Positions 44,385 through 52,958 of a DNA stretch of 64,000 nucleotides are shown here, piece by piece. The DNA comes from Pseudomonas brenneri (GTDB taxonomy: Bacteria; Pseudomonadota; Gammaproteobacteria; Pseudomonadales; Pseudomonadaceae), in NCBI RefSeq assembly GCF_007858285.1, contig NZ_VFIL01000004.1:62001-126000 (forward strand). Reading direction: 5' to 3'. Each line of letters starts with the position of its first letter. The first letter of the stretch is position 1. The translations under genes were made by a program, and so were the position numbers. The notes below the pieces were generated by a model, which worked only from the letters and a program-made list of their open reading frames with translations, did no database searches and had not been told where the DNA came from.

Positions 44385-45602
44385 TCACCAGCTCCCCGAG
44401 GCCCCACCGCCGCCGCTGGAGCCGCCGCCACCGGAAAACCCACCACCGGAGCTTGAGCTCGAACTGGAGCTGGAGCTTGAGCGATCGCTGGAACTGGAAC
44501 TGGAGCCCGATCCCCCCGTACCCTGGCCATAGATGAACAGCGCCGCGAACGAGCTGATGGGCAAGGCGAACAACCAGCCTTCAAGCCCCAGCTCCAACAA
44601 GTAGCCCGCCGCGCCATACACCCCCAGCACCATCACTGACTGCACGCAGAACCCTAGCGGGCTGTTTTTCCAGGCAGCCTTCATCACCATGAACAGGATC
44701 AGGTACAGGCCAAGTACCACCAACCCGGCCATCGGCCATGCCAGCCAGTTGATGAAGGACACTTGCGTCAGGTAGTGATCCACCAGCCCCAGGCCGACGC
44801 TGTAGGCAATCAGCCCCAGCACGAAATAAAACACCGCCTTGGCCTGCCACAATGCGCCAAATATAGCCGCGGTGATCGACATGCAAAACGGCAGTGCCAG
44901 CATATACAACGGCCAGGCCTTGCCATTGATCGCGGCCAACGCCGTCAGCAGAACGGTCAACACCAGGGCAGCGATCAGGCCCCGTCGCCAATGCAGCTTG
45001 CCCGCGGCCAGCAGCACCCCGCCAACAGCGCCGAGGAGCAACGCCAGTAACACCGCAGACTCATCGATCGTCTCCCGGGTGTCGTCCACCGCCGGCATGT
45101 CCTCCCCCTCTACCAGCATGGTCAGGGCATCCACGGCGTGCTGCACACCCGCAGCGTAATTGCCCTGGCGAAACGCCGGGGTCAGCTGTTCCTCGATAAT
45201 CCGGTGGCTCAACAGGTCCGTGACCACCCCTTCCAGGCCGTAGCCGACTTCAATCCGTACCTTGCGGTCGTCCTTGACCACCAGCAGCAAAATACCGTCG
45301 TCGATGCCCTTGCGCCCCAGTTTCCAGGCGCGGAACAGCTGGGTGGTGAACGCGTCAATATCAGCGTCGCCGGTACTTGGCAGTAGCATCACGGCGATCT
45401 GCGCGCCCTTGCGCTGTTCGAGATCCGCAAGCTGGTTGGTCAGACGCTGCTGGGTCGAGGTATCCAGGGTATTGGTCAGGTCGATCACCCGCTGGTTCAA
45501 TGCCACGTTGACCAGTGCCGGTGGCGCCGTTTGCGCCAAGGCCAGCGCGGTGAACACCATGACCAGCAGGCCCAGGGCCGATTGCCGTAAAAACAGCCGC
45601 AT
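44385..45602 (-). CDS. TPM-domain membrane protein with Ser/Gly-rich tail (YgcG-like)
   Basis: A 405-residue protein: signal peptide (ALGLLVMVFTALALAQ), TPM domain (VIDLTNTLDTSTQQRLTNQLADLEQRKGAQIAVMLLPSTGD... RIEVGYGLEGVVTD) to about residue 160, then about six membrane helices, then a cytosol- or periplasm-facing tail of almost pure Ser followed by Gly-rich repeats ending GASGSW. The C-terminal low-complexity tail is typical of the TPM/YgcG group. The role is unclear; TPM domains have been linked to acid phosphatase activity and to membrane-protein repair. Confidence 0.85.
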   Translation of the reverse strand: MRLFLRQSALGLLVMVFTALALAQTAPPALVNVALNQRVIDLTNTLDTSTQQRLTNQLADLEQRKGAQIAVMLLPSTGDADIDAFTTQLFRAWKLGRKGIDDGILLLVVKDDRKVRIEVGYGLEGVVTDLLSHRIIEEQLTPAFRQGNYAAGVQHAVDALTMLVEGEDMPAVDDTRETIDESAVLLALLLGAVGGVLLAAGKLHWRRGLIAALVLTVLLTALAAINGKAWPLYMLALPFCMSITAAIFGALWQAKAVFYFVLGLIAYSVGLGLVDHYLTQVSFINWLAWPMAGLVVLGLYLILFMVMKAAWKNSPLGFCVQSVMVLGVYGAAGYLLELGLEGWLFALPISSFAALFIYGQGTGGSGSSSSSSDRSSSSSSSSSSSGGGFSGGGGSSGGGGASGSW

Positions 45603-45734
45603 ACTTTGTTACCTGACGTTTCATCCTGAAGGCAGCGACTTTAACCTATCAACGCTATACCTAGTGACCCCATACGGATGACGCTCTAAATTGACGGCAA
45701 AATCTCATGGCAAAATGACTTCACTAGTACTCCC

Positions 45735-46050
45735 ATGGACCTTCGACATCGCAACAACGTCAACGTAATGGGCAATGGCTCCACGACCCTGGTCGTTTTC
45801 CCATGGCTTTGACTGCAACCAGGTCATGTGGAATTACCTGCTGCCCTATTTCATCGAGCGTTTTCGCGTGGTGCTGTATGACCTGGTAGGCGCCGGCCTG
45901 TGCGGACGCGATGGATGGCTTTCTGGTGCCATGGATAGTTATTCATGGCCAATGACCCGTTGCCCGAGCCCCTGGCACAGTTCGGCACCACCGACCGTGT
46001 CAAGTACGAACGCGAGCTGCAACAACCAATCGCGACGGGGCCAGCCTCTC
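45735..46050 (+). pseudogene. Remnants of an RsbQ-like alpha/beta hydrolase and a sensor-type gene
   Basis: From 45735 the frame reads MDLRHRNNVNVMGNGSTTLVVF, and after a one-base shift near 45800 continues SHGFDCNQVMWNYLLPYFIE and RFRVVLYDLVGAG. This is the N terminus of an RsbQ-type hydrolase split by a frameshift; it ends abruptly near 45925. Next, at about 45945-46020, NDPLPEPLAQFGTTDRVKYERELQQ resembles the linker that follows a PAS domain in sensor proteins. Both pieces are too short to function. They look like the scar of a deletion in an RsbQ/PAS-phosphatase-type pair. Confidence 0.65.
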
Positions 46051-46222
46051 GGTCCATAACCATGCGCCGGCCAGGACAGCGAGGTCCACAGACGAGTCCT
46101 GTCTTATTCTCAACGCATGTATTTGCGAACACTTCAGACTTTCCTTATGCCGCGGCCAAAAGTGGAACGTTATTATTTCGAGCGCTATCAGACAGGATTA
46201 AACAAATCTAAATGGAAGTCGC

Positions 46223-47011
46223 ATGCAATCAATGACACCGTCCAATGAGAGCCATTCAAGCGCACACTTAAAACATACAAAATTGACCATAAGTCTTGCC
46301 AGCACACCGCAAGAAATACGTGAAGCACAACGTCTACGCCATAGAGTTTTCACTAAAACTTTCCAGCTTTCCGAACCTATCAACTCCGGCAGTTTAAATA
46401 TTGATGAGTTTGATGCCTACTGTGATCACCTGATAGTGCGCGACACTCAGACATCATACGTGGTGGGGACTTATCGCGTGATGAGCCCCACGGCCGCACA
46501 ACGCATGGGACGTTACTATTGCGAGCAGGAATTTGACCTCAGTCGCCTGAATCACTTACGACCGCGCATGACCGAAGCAGGGCATGCCTGCGTGCACCCG
46601 GATTACCGCAGCGGCAGTGTCATCATGCTGTTATGGACGGGGTTGGCCATGTATATGCGACGTGAACGCAGCGATTATTTGGTGGGTTGCGCCAGCGTAA
46701 GCCTGGCGGATGGCGGCCACAATGCCGCAGCGTTGTATCACGCCTTGACCGCGCAAAACTTTGCCCCCAGCGAATATCACGTGACCCCGCACAATCCATT
46801 TCCCGTGCATGAGCGTGAAAGTGGACATATTCCACAGATGCCTCCGCTGTTAAAGGGTTATTTGCGCAGCGGCGCCTGGGTGTGTGGCGAGCCCGCCTGG
46901 GATCCTGATTACAATGCAGCTGATTTCTTTATGTTGTTACCACTGTCGAAGTTGGACAGCCGCTATGCGCGTCATTACCTGAAGACAGATACGCCTGCAC
47001 ACCCCTCCTGA
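46223..47011 (+). CDS. OlsB-like N-acyltransferase (GNAT, PF13444 type)
   Basis: A 262-residue protein with the N-acyl amino-acid / acyl-homoserine-type GNAT fold: QEIREAQRLRHRVFTKTF at the N terminus, then the family core EAGHACVHPDYRSGSVIMLLWTGLAMYM (about residues 117-144) and YLVGCASVSL. Relatives transfer 3-hydroxyacyl groups to amino acids such as ornithine. GGAAG lies upstream. It is followed after 21 bases by an acyl-CoA-dehydrogenase-like gene, an unusual pairing. Codon use is more A+T-rich than neighbours, suggesting transfer. Confidence 0.75.
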   Translation: MQSMTPSNESHSSAHLKHTKLTISLASTPQEIREAQRLRHRVFTKTFQLSEPINSGSLNIDEFDAYCDHLIVRDTQTSYVVGTYRVMSPTAAQRMGRYYCEQEFDLSRLNHLRPRMTEAGHACVHPDYRSGSVIMLLWTGLAMYMRRERSDYLVGCASVSLADGGHNAAALYHALTAQNFAPSEYHVTPHNPFPVHERESGHIPQMPPLLKGYLRSGAWVCGEPAWDPDYNAADFFMLLPLSKLDSRYARHYLKTDTPAHPS

Positions 47012-47032
47012 ACCTTAAAGAACTTAATCGAT

Positions 47033-48151
47033 ATGTTATTACAAGAAGAAAGAAACACTGCCTTCAAATGGATGCCGGAGATGGTATCTTTTCTTGAAAC
47101 CGCCTCACTTCTTGATCTTGAGCGTGGAGAGTCTCGGCGCTTAGCCGACCTATTTCGAAAGTTCGGCCAACCCGCGCTCACCATTGGCAAAGAGCTGGGT
47201 GGCGCAGGTGCCAGTGCATTGGACATGGCGCAACTGCATACTTGGGTCGGTGCACATTGTCCGTCCCTGGCAATTATGATGACCATGCATCACCACACTG
47301 TCGCCGGAATGATGGCCGCCAGGCATTTCTTCCCAGATATCCAGGGATTGTTGGCCATGATCGCTCGCGACAACTTATTAGTTGCCTCAGGCTTTGCCGA
47401 AGGGCGCACGAATACGCCTATTTTAGCGTCGACAATGGCCGTTCAAAAAACCCTCGGCGGCTACCTCGTCAACGGCAGCAAGAAACCTTGCACCATGACA
47501 CATCACTTCGACCTCATCACCTTTGGCGTCAACTACATGGCCCCTCAAGGCCAGCCCCAAATCGGCATAGGCGTAGGATTTGCCGCAGACCCGAGCATCG
47601 AGCGGAAAGAGTTCTGGTCCGTACCGCATTTGCAGGCGGCTGACAGCCATGAAGTCATCTTCAATAACTTGATGGTTCCCGAAGCCATGATGTGTTTCAG
47701 CGCAGCCGTCGATGATCAACTCGATGAGGCTCAACAAGGAACCGGCAACCATTTGTTCGCCATCTGGTTTCAACTGCTGGCCAGCGCGTCCTACCTGGGA
47801 ATGGCATCGGCGTTGGCGTCACGTGCATTGACCGGTAAAAAAGGCTCGCAAGAAGATCGAGCCCTGCTGCTCATCGATCTGCAAGGCGCCACAATGGCTT
47901 TGCGCGGCCTGGCAGCGTCGATAGACGACAATCGCTTCTTGCGCAGTGATTTGGCGCGAGCACAGGCAACCCGGTTTGCCATACAGGACGCCGTGAACCG
48001 CATTAGCACTCGCGCTTTCGAAATCCTGGGAGGCATGGCCTTCATGTCTTCAGAAGAGGTCGCGTATCTGCTGGTTGCCACTCGTTTGTTGGCATTCCAC
48101 CCGACCTCCAGACTTGCCAGCACCGCGTTCCTGTGTGAACAGCTGAGCTAG
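47033..48151 (+). CDS. Acyl-CoA-dehydrogenase-like flavoprotein without the usual catalytic Glu
   Basis: A 372-residue ACAD-fold protein: N-terminal helical domain (ALTIGKELGGAGASALDMAQLH), middle beta domain (VNGSKKPCTMTHHFDLITFG), C-terminal bundle (ATRFAIQDAVNRISTRAFEILGGMAFMSSEEVAYLLVATR). Where normal ACADs have YEGTSE with the catalytic Glu, this one reads FHPTSR (from residue 355). It may therefore act as a flavin oxygenase or on a carrier-bound or N-acyl substrate. It probably shares a transcript with the N-acyltransferase. Confidence 0.75.
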   Translation: MLLQEERNTAFKWMPEMVSFLETASLLDLERGESRRLADLFRKFGQPALTIGKELGGAGASALDMAQLHTWVGAHCPSLAIMMTMHHHTVAGMMAARHFFPDIQGLLAMIARDNLLVASGFAEGRTNTPILASTMAVQKTLGGYLVNGSKKPCTMTHHFDLITFGVNYMAPQGQPQIGIGVGFAADPSIERKEFWSVPHLQAADSHEVIFNNLMVPEAMMCFSAAVDDQLDEAQQGTGNHLFAIWFQLLASASYLGMASALASRALTGKKGSQEDRALLLIDLQGATMALRGLAASIDDNRFLRSDLARAQATRFAIQDAVNRISTRAFEILGGMAFMSSEEVAYLLVATRLLAFHPTSRLASTAFLCEQLS

Positions 48152-48197
48152 GCCGCAGCCTGCCGGAACCGCGCATCCGGCAAGCCTTCGACTGGCC

Positions 48198-48581
48198 TTA
48201 TGGGTAACTCAGCGTCACCAGGTAAGCCCCCGACTGCAACGGTTTTCCCGCCGCATCGTTCAAGCGGTATTGCCGGTCGAAGTAACGGCCATCACCCGTC
48301 GTTTCGGCCACCAGCGTGACCTTGACCGCCGAGCGATCCGGCGCACTGACCGTACGAACCGGCTCGACGCCATAGGCGCCGATGTTGCCCCCAGGTGCAA
48401 ACATCGGGCAACCCCTCAAGGCCAGTGTCGACCCCGCCCCATCGCCCGCATTGCACGTCGCCTCGACAATGCTGCCACGGAACTGGATAACACCTTGGGC
48501 CACGGTCGTGGCCGCCTGGCCACTGCCACTGACGAGCGCAAGAAACAGGCTGATACCAACTGCCAAACGTTGACTGCTCAT
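48198..48581 (-). CDS. Type 1 fimbrial-like secreted protein
   Basis: A 127-residue exported protein: signal peptide (GISLFLALVSGSGQAA), then GVIQFRGSIVEATCNAG, the fimbrillin N-terminal pattern with the first disulphide Cys, and a second Cys in LRGCPMF. The end SGAYLVTLSYP matches the fimbrial C-terminal beta strand. The start at 48581 follows CAGGAG. No usher or chaperone gene is adjacent, so it is an orphan pilin-like protein. Confidence 0.7.
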   Translation of the reverse strand: MSSQRLAVGISLFLALVSGSGQAATTVAQGVIQFRGSIVEATCNAGDGAGSTLALRGCPMFAPGGNIGAYGVEPVRTVSAPDRSAVKVTLVAETTGDGRYFDRQYRLNDAAGKPLQSGAYLVTLSYP

Positions 48582-48714
48582 ATTGAACGCTCCTGGGTAT
48601 GTACCCATCACGTCGGCAAGCATGGTTGGTTTCTTGAGCTTTTCAGAATTATCTGATGGCTATTCTTTCAAGGATGCCAACCGGGTCTCATATTGCGCAG
48701 TTTCACGACAGCCC

Positions 48715-50286
48715 CTACAGGACAGCGCCCAGGGCCTTCAACAGCACACCGTCGCGGCTATAAATATCCGGTGCGTACAGCAACGCACCCTGGCTATCCA
48801 CCTGCACCGTCCAATAGCCCAGCAACACCGGGACCGGCGTGGCCAGCCGGAACTCATGGGTCACCCCGGTCGCCAGCAATTCCTCGGTCCGCGCCTTTTC
48901 CGCCGGGTTCACCAGCAAGTCGCGCAGCACCATCGGTTGCTCCACCCGCACACACCCGGAACTGAACGCCCGCGGTCCCTTGCTGAACAACGGCTGGCTG
49001 GGCGTATCGTGCAGGTAGACGGAGAATGGGTTGGGGAAACGCAGGACGATCCTGCCCAACGGGTTGCGCGGGCCGGCGTCCTGGCGCAGGAGGATATTAC
49101 CCGGGCGCGACCAGTCCACTTGTTCGGGCGACAGGGCGCGACCTTCACTGTCGAGCACTTTGAGGTTCTGCTGGCGCAAGTACTCCGGGTTCAGGCGAAT
49201 GGCCGGCAACTTGTCCTCGCGCATGATGGTCGGCGGGATCGTCCAGGTGGGGTTGAGGGTCAACCGCGTGATACGCGACTTGAGCAGCGGCGTTTGCCGT
49301 TCGGCGCGGCCCACCTGCAAGCGGGTCTGCCACACGGGGACACCGCCCTGGTAGACGCTCAACTGGGCAGCCGCGACGTTGACCAGGATGCCATCAGGCT
49401 CCAGGTCCTGGGCCAGCCAGCGAAAACGCTCGAGGTTGACCCGCAGTTGCTCGCGACGCACCGCCGGGCTGACGTTGAGCTCCGCCACCGTGCCCGGGCC
49501 GATCACCCCATCGGCTTGCAGCGAATGGCTGGCCTGGAAGCTCTTAACTGCCGTCACCAGGTCGTTGCCGTAGAGATGGGCCGGGCCTGTGGGCAGGCTC
49601 GCCAGGTAGCCGCCACTGAGCAGGCGCCGGGCCAGTGCGGGCACCCGGGGGTCTTCGCGGCCGGGGCGCAGCAGCGGGCCGTCGGCAACCACGCCCCACT
49701 GCGGCAAGGGTTGCAGGCGTTGCGCGGCGTAGGCCTTGCGCAGGCTGCGGTACAGTTCGGCACCTGGCCTGGCCTGATCGAAGGCTGCCGGCATGTCCGC
49801 AAGCCCTGTATTAGCCAGGGCCAGCACAGCGAGGGCCGGGTCCTCGCTCGGTGGCTGGGAGTGCCACAGCGGTTCGTAATGGGACTGTTGCAGACGGCCA
49901 TAATGCAAGTCATGCAGGGCTTGCAGATAGTGCTGGGTGGTTTCGAAGTCGGTACACAACACATTGGCGCTGGCTACCGCGTCAGGCAGTCGATAGTGCG
50001 CCGGGTCCAGGCCGTCGTCGGCCAGCAATAGCAACTGGCCCTGCAATGCCTCTCGGCGCCCGTCCTCTGACCAGAGGCCGACATTGCCTTGTTGCTGGTA
50101 AAAATCCTGCAGCCGCAGTTCGGCAGTGGTATCCAATTGGGTAGCCAAACCGGGGCAAACACTCGACAACTGCGCAAGTGCCAGCTGTACTGGGTTTGAC
50201 GGCTCGACCGGCACTTCATCGGCTGTTGCGACCAATGGTGCTACGAGCAAGCAAAGGCTCAAGTAACATGCGTGTTTTTTGAACAA
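48715..50286 (-). CDS. L,D-transpeptidase with scaffold domain (YcbB/LdtD-like)
   Basis: A 523-residue periplasmic protein. Signal peptide (LSLCLLVAPLVATA), an L,D-transpeptidase scaffold region, a peptidoglycan-binding-like segment (VTAVKSFQASHSLQADGVIGPGTVAELN, about residues 265-292) and a YkuD catalytic domain ending in FSSGCVRVEQP (catalytic Cys). It would form 3-3 cross-links in peptidoglycan or attach proteins to it. It is divergent from a second, shorter L,D-transpeptidase. Confidence 0.85.
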   Translation of the reverse strand: MFKKHACYLSLCLLVAPLVATADEVPVEPSNPVQLALAQLSSVCPGLATQLDTTAELRLQDFYQQQGNVGLWSEDGRREALQGQLLLLADDGLDPAHYRLPDAVASANVLCTDFETTQHYLQALHDLHYGRLQQSHYEPLWHSQPPSEDPALAVLALANTGLADMPAAFDQARPGAELYRSLRKAYAAQRLQPLPQWGVVADGPLLRPGREDPRVPALARRLLSGGYLASLPTGPAHLYGNDLVTAVKSFQASHSLQADGVIGPGTVAELNVSPAVRREQLRVNLERFRWLAQDLEPDGILVNVAAAQLSVYQGGVPVWQTRLQVGRAERQTPLLKSRITRLTLNPTWTIPPTIMREDKLPAIRLNPEYLRQQNLKVLDSEGRALSPEQVDWSRPGNILLRQDAGPRNPLGRIVLRFPNPFSVYLHDTPSQPLFSKGPRAFSSGCVRVEQPMVLRDLLVNPAEKARTEELLATGVTHEFRLATPVPVLLGYWTVQVDSQGALLYAPDIYSRDGVLLKALGAVL

Positions 50287-50323
50287 TGGCTTAGCTCCAA
50301 TCCACGGCGGAGATGCTAGATAA

Positions 50324-51022
50324 ATGCAGAATTTTTACTGCCGACTCGGCCTGATCGCCGCCACCCTGGCCGCGTTCTGCACGGGTGCCTTCGCAGAGAA
50401 TGCCAAACCTCATACCTTGTATAGCAGCCTGGCGCGTTCGGCTCCAGAACTCAATCCCACAGTCCTCCAAAGCGCCCTCAATGCGATGCAATGCGCCGTC
50501 AATAACGGCCAGGAGCGTTCGCAACGCCTGGCAGTGATCGACTACTCACAACCTTCGACCGCCCGGCGCCTGTGGATTTTCGATCTGCGCAAAAAAAAGC
50601 TGGTGCTGCGCGACCTGGTGGCCCACGGGCAAAAATCCGGGGAAAACTTCGCCACCCAATTCTCCAACAACGAAGGTAGCCACCAATCCAGCCTTGGTCT
50701 GTTCCGCACTCAGGAAAGCTATCAAGGCACCCACGGCTACTCGCTGCGCATGGACGGCCTGGAACCGGGCTTCAATGACCTGGCCCGCGACCGCGCCATC
50801 GTGATCCATGCCGCCGACTACGTAAGCCCCCAGTGGAGCAAGCGTGAAGGCCGGATCGGCCGCAGCCAGGGCTGCCCCGCCGTGCGCCCGCAAGTGGCGC
50901 GCCAGGTGGTGGACAAGCTCAAGGGTGGGCAGTTCATGTTTTCCTGGTACCCCGACCAACGCTGGCTGAAGTCCTCGGCCTACCTCAATTGCAAGCCGCG
51001 CCAGATCGCCAGCGCCGGTTGA
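50324..51022 (+). CDS. Murein L,D-transpeptidase catalytic-domain protein (YkuD_2 type)
   Basis: A 232-residue exported protein. Signal peptide (GLIAATLAAFCTGAFA), then the LDT_2-type domain DLVAHGQKSGENFATQFSNNEGSHQSSLGLF and the catalytic GRIGRSQGCPAVRP, with Cys in SQGC. It lacks the PG-binding scaffold of its divergent neighbour and is a distinct family member. Confidence 0.85.
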   Translation: MQNFYCRLGLIAATLAAFCTGAFAENAKPHTLYSSLARSAPELNPTVLQSALNAMQCAVNNGQERSQRLAVIDYSQPSTARRLWIFDLRKKKLVLRDLVAHGQKSGENFATQFSNNEGSHQSSLGLFRTQESYQGTHGYSLRMDGLEPGFNDLARDRAIVIHAADYVSPQWSKREGRIGRSQGCPAVRPQVARQVVDKLKGGQFMFSWYPDQRWLKSSAYLNCKPRQIASAG

Positions 51023-51066
51023 GGTAGTATCTGGCAGGCCGAGCCTGACCAGAGAGAGGACCTGAA

Positions 51067-51816
51067 ATGCTTTTGCACCAGTCAACGTGGATCGAGATTG
51101 GCCAATTTCTCGACCGCAGCCGCACCGTGGTGATCCCCATCGGTTCCAACGAGCAACATGGCCCCACCGGCCTGTTGGGTACCGATTGGATGTGCCCGGA
51201 AATCATTGCCCATCACGCACAAAAAGACGCTGATATCCTGGTCGGCCCGACGTTCAATATCGGCATGGCCCAACATCACCTCGGGTTCCCCGGCACCATT
51301 TCCCTGCGCCCGTCGACGTTTATCGCCGCGATTGGCGACTGGACCCGCTCCCTGGCGGCCCATGGCTTTGAGAAAATCCTCTTTCTCAATGGCCATGGCG
51401 GCAACATCGCCACCATTGAAGCAGCCTTTTCCGAGTTGTACGCCGAGGCCAGCTTTGCCCGCCGCCCCGCCGGCTTCGCCTTGAAGCTGTGCAACTGGTG
51501 GGACCTGGAAGGTGTTGGCGAATTGGCGCGCGCGCAGTTCCCGACGGGGCACGGCACCCATGCCACGCCTTCCGAGATCGCGATTACCCAGTGGGCTTAC
51601 CCGGATGCGATCAAGACGGCAGACTACTCGCCCCGGATCGCACCCGCCGGCCCGATCCGCGAAGCCCAGGACTTCCGGGCCCGCCACCCGGATGGGCGCA
51701 TGGGCTCCGACCCGGCGCTGGCCACACCTGAGAAAGGCGGTGAACTGGTGGCCCTGGCCGCCAAGGGGCTGGTGTCGGCGGTGGATGCATTCAGCCGTGA
51801 AGCCATGCCAGGCTGA
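51067..51816 (+). CDS. Creatininase-family amidohydrolase
   Basis: A 249-residue metal-dependent amidohydrolase with the creatininase signatures: IPIGSNEQHGPTGLLGTDW (about residues 26-44; Glu, His and Asp metal ligands), NGHGGNIATIEAAF (about 116-129), and the His in GHGTHATPSEIAIT. AGAGAGGA precedes the start. Family members cleave creatinine, N-formamides or related amides; the neighbours do not indicate the substrate. Confidence 0.85.
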   Translation: MLLHQSTWIEIGQFLDRSRTVVIPIGSNEQHGPTGLLGTDWMCPEIIAHHAQKDADILVGPTFNIGMAQHHLGFPGTISLRPSTFIAAIGDWTRSLAAHGFEKILFLNGHGGNIATIEAAFSELYAEASFARRPAGFALKLCNWWDLEGVGELARAQFPTGHGTHATPSEIAITQWAYPDAIKTADYSPRIAPAGPIREAQDFRARHPDGRMGSDPALATPEKGGELVALAAKGLVSAVDAFSREAMPG

Positions 51817-51863
51817 TAGTTGCGGCACAGGCACACCATAAAATCTATAAGAAGGACCTATCC

Positions 51864-52139
51864 ATGAAACCCCATCAGAAGACTTTTGATCGCATCCGCA
51901 ACGCCGTCCTGCCGGAGTTTCGCGAGCGCGTCGCCGACTATTTGGTCGAGTACGAAAATATCCTGCAGGACCCAACTACCGATACCGCCCAGGCCTGCGT
52001 CGCCGCCCAACAGTTGCGCGGTTATCTGCGCGGCTTGAACACGACCCGGGTGCTCGGTATGGAAGACTGGGAAGACCTCGACCGCCGGGTCGCGCAGCAA
52101 TGGCCGCTGGGCGCTACAACGTCGGACGTACCTGGTTGA
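51864..52139 (+). CDS. Small hypothetical protein
   Basis: A 91-residue cytosolic helical protein starting after AAGGACC (MKPHQKTFDRIRNAVLPEFRERVADYLVEYENILQDP). No motif recognised. It lies 47 bases after the creatininase gene and overlaps the convergent GST gene by 26 bases. Confidence 0.55.
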   Translation: MKPHQKTFDRIRNAVLPEFRERVADYLVEYENILQDPTTDTAQACVAAQQLRGYLRGLNTTRVLGMEDWEDLDRRVAQQWPLGATTSDVPG

Positions 52140-52746
52140 CCCAGGCCTGCACCGATGGCCGCTGCCACTGGCGCTGGGCATACGCCACCAACGGCGCGGG
52201 CACCGGATCACCGTTGAGGATCAAGCGGTTGAGCATCAAGGCCAGGTCCACATCGACAATCGACCATTGGCCAAAAAGATAGTCATCACCTGCAGCCAGC
52301 CAATGCTGCGCCGCTGCAATCAGTTTGTCGGCAGCGGCTTGGGCCGAGGTTGATAACGGGCCGTATTTGACCCCGTAAAACACCACCAGCGTGGAGCGTT
52401 CCTGGCGGATCGGCAGCAGGTCGCTACGCAACCACGCCTGAATCTGCCGCGCCCGTGCGCGTTGACGTGGCTCCCGGGGGTACACCGGTACCTGCGGGAA
52501 CACATCCTCCAGGTACTCGGTAATCGCCGAAGACTCGGACAAGGCAAACCCATCCTGCGCAAGCGTCGGTACCCGCTGGGTCACGGACAGCCCGGCAAAG
52601 GCCGGCGCCTGCTGTTCCAGCGCGTCCAGGTCCAGGGTGTGTACCTCGAACGCCAAGCCTTTTTCACGCAGGGTCACAAAGACCGACAGCGCATACGGGC
52701 TGGTGAACGGTGCATCCACATACAAGCGCATCGGCAGGTTACTCAC
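52114..52746 (-). CDS. Glutathione transferase (YfcF-like)
   Basis: A 210-residue GST: N-terminal thioredoxin fold SPYALSVFVTLREKGLAFEVHTLDL, the cis-Pro region QRVPTLAQDG and ALSESSAITEYL (glutathione-binding Ser pair), then a helical C-terminal domain. It resembles E. coli YfcF. Likely detoxification or peroxide reduction. Confidence 0.8.
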   Translation of the reverse strand: MSNLPMRLYVDAPFTSPYALSVFVTLREKGLAFEVHTLDLDALEQQAPAFAGLSVTQRVPTLAQDGFALSESSAITEYLEDVFPQVPVYPREPRQRARARQIQAWLRSDLLPIRQERSTLVVFYGVKYGPLSTSAQAAADKLIAAAQHWLAAGDDYLFGQWSIVDVDLALMLNRLILNGDPVPAPLVAYAQRQWQRPSVQAWVNQVRPTL

Positions 52747-52958
52747 GGCGGCATCTCCTTGGGTGAGCAGCCACGCTACGAGATGGACGGCGATAAATAC
52801 AATGCCGAGTTTCTATGGGGGCATTCCTGGGAGGAATAGCAGTTAAAAGTGCAGGAGCGGCCAATGAATACGGGGCCTTCCGGCAATGGCAATTTAATGG
52901 CAAAGCCACCAACCTTGACTATCCTTCGCCGAGGCGACCGCCAGTCAAGGAGAACCCC

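Noticed and set aside
44400..44520. Tandem DNA repeat of AGCTCC/GAACTG units
   Set aside because: It encodes the poly-Ser/Gly tail of the TPM protein and is explained by codon repetition.
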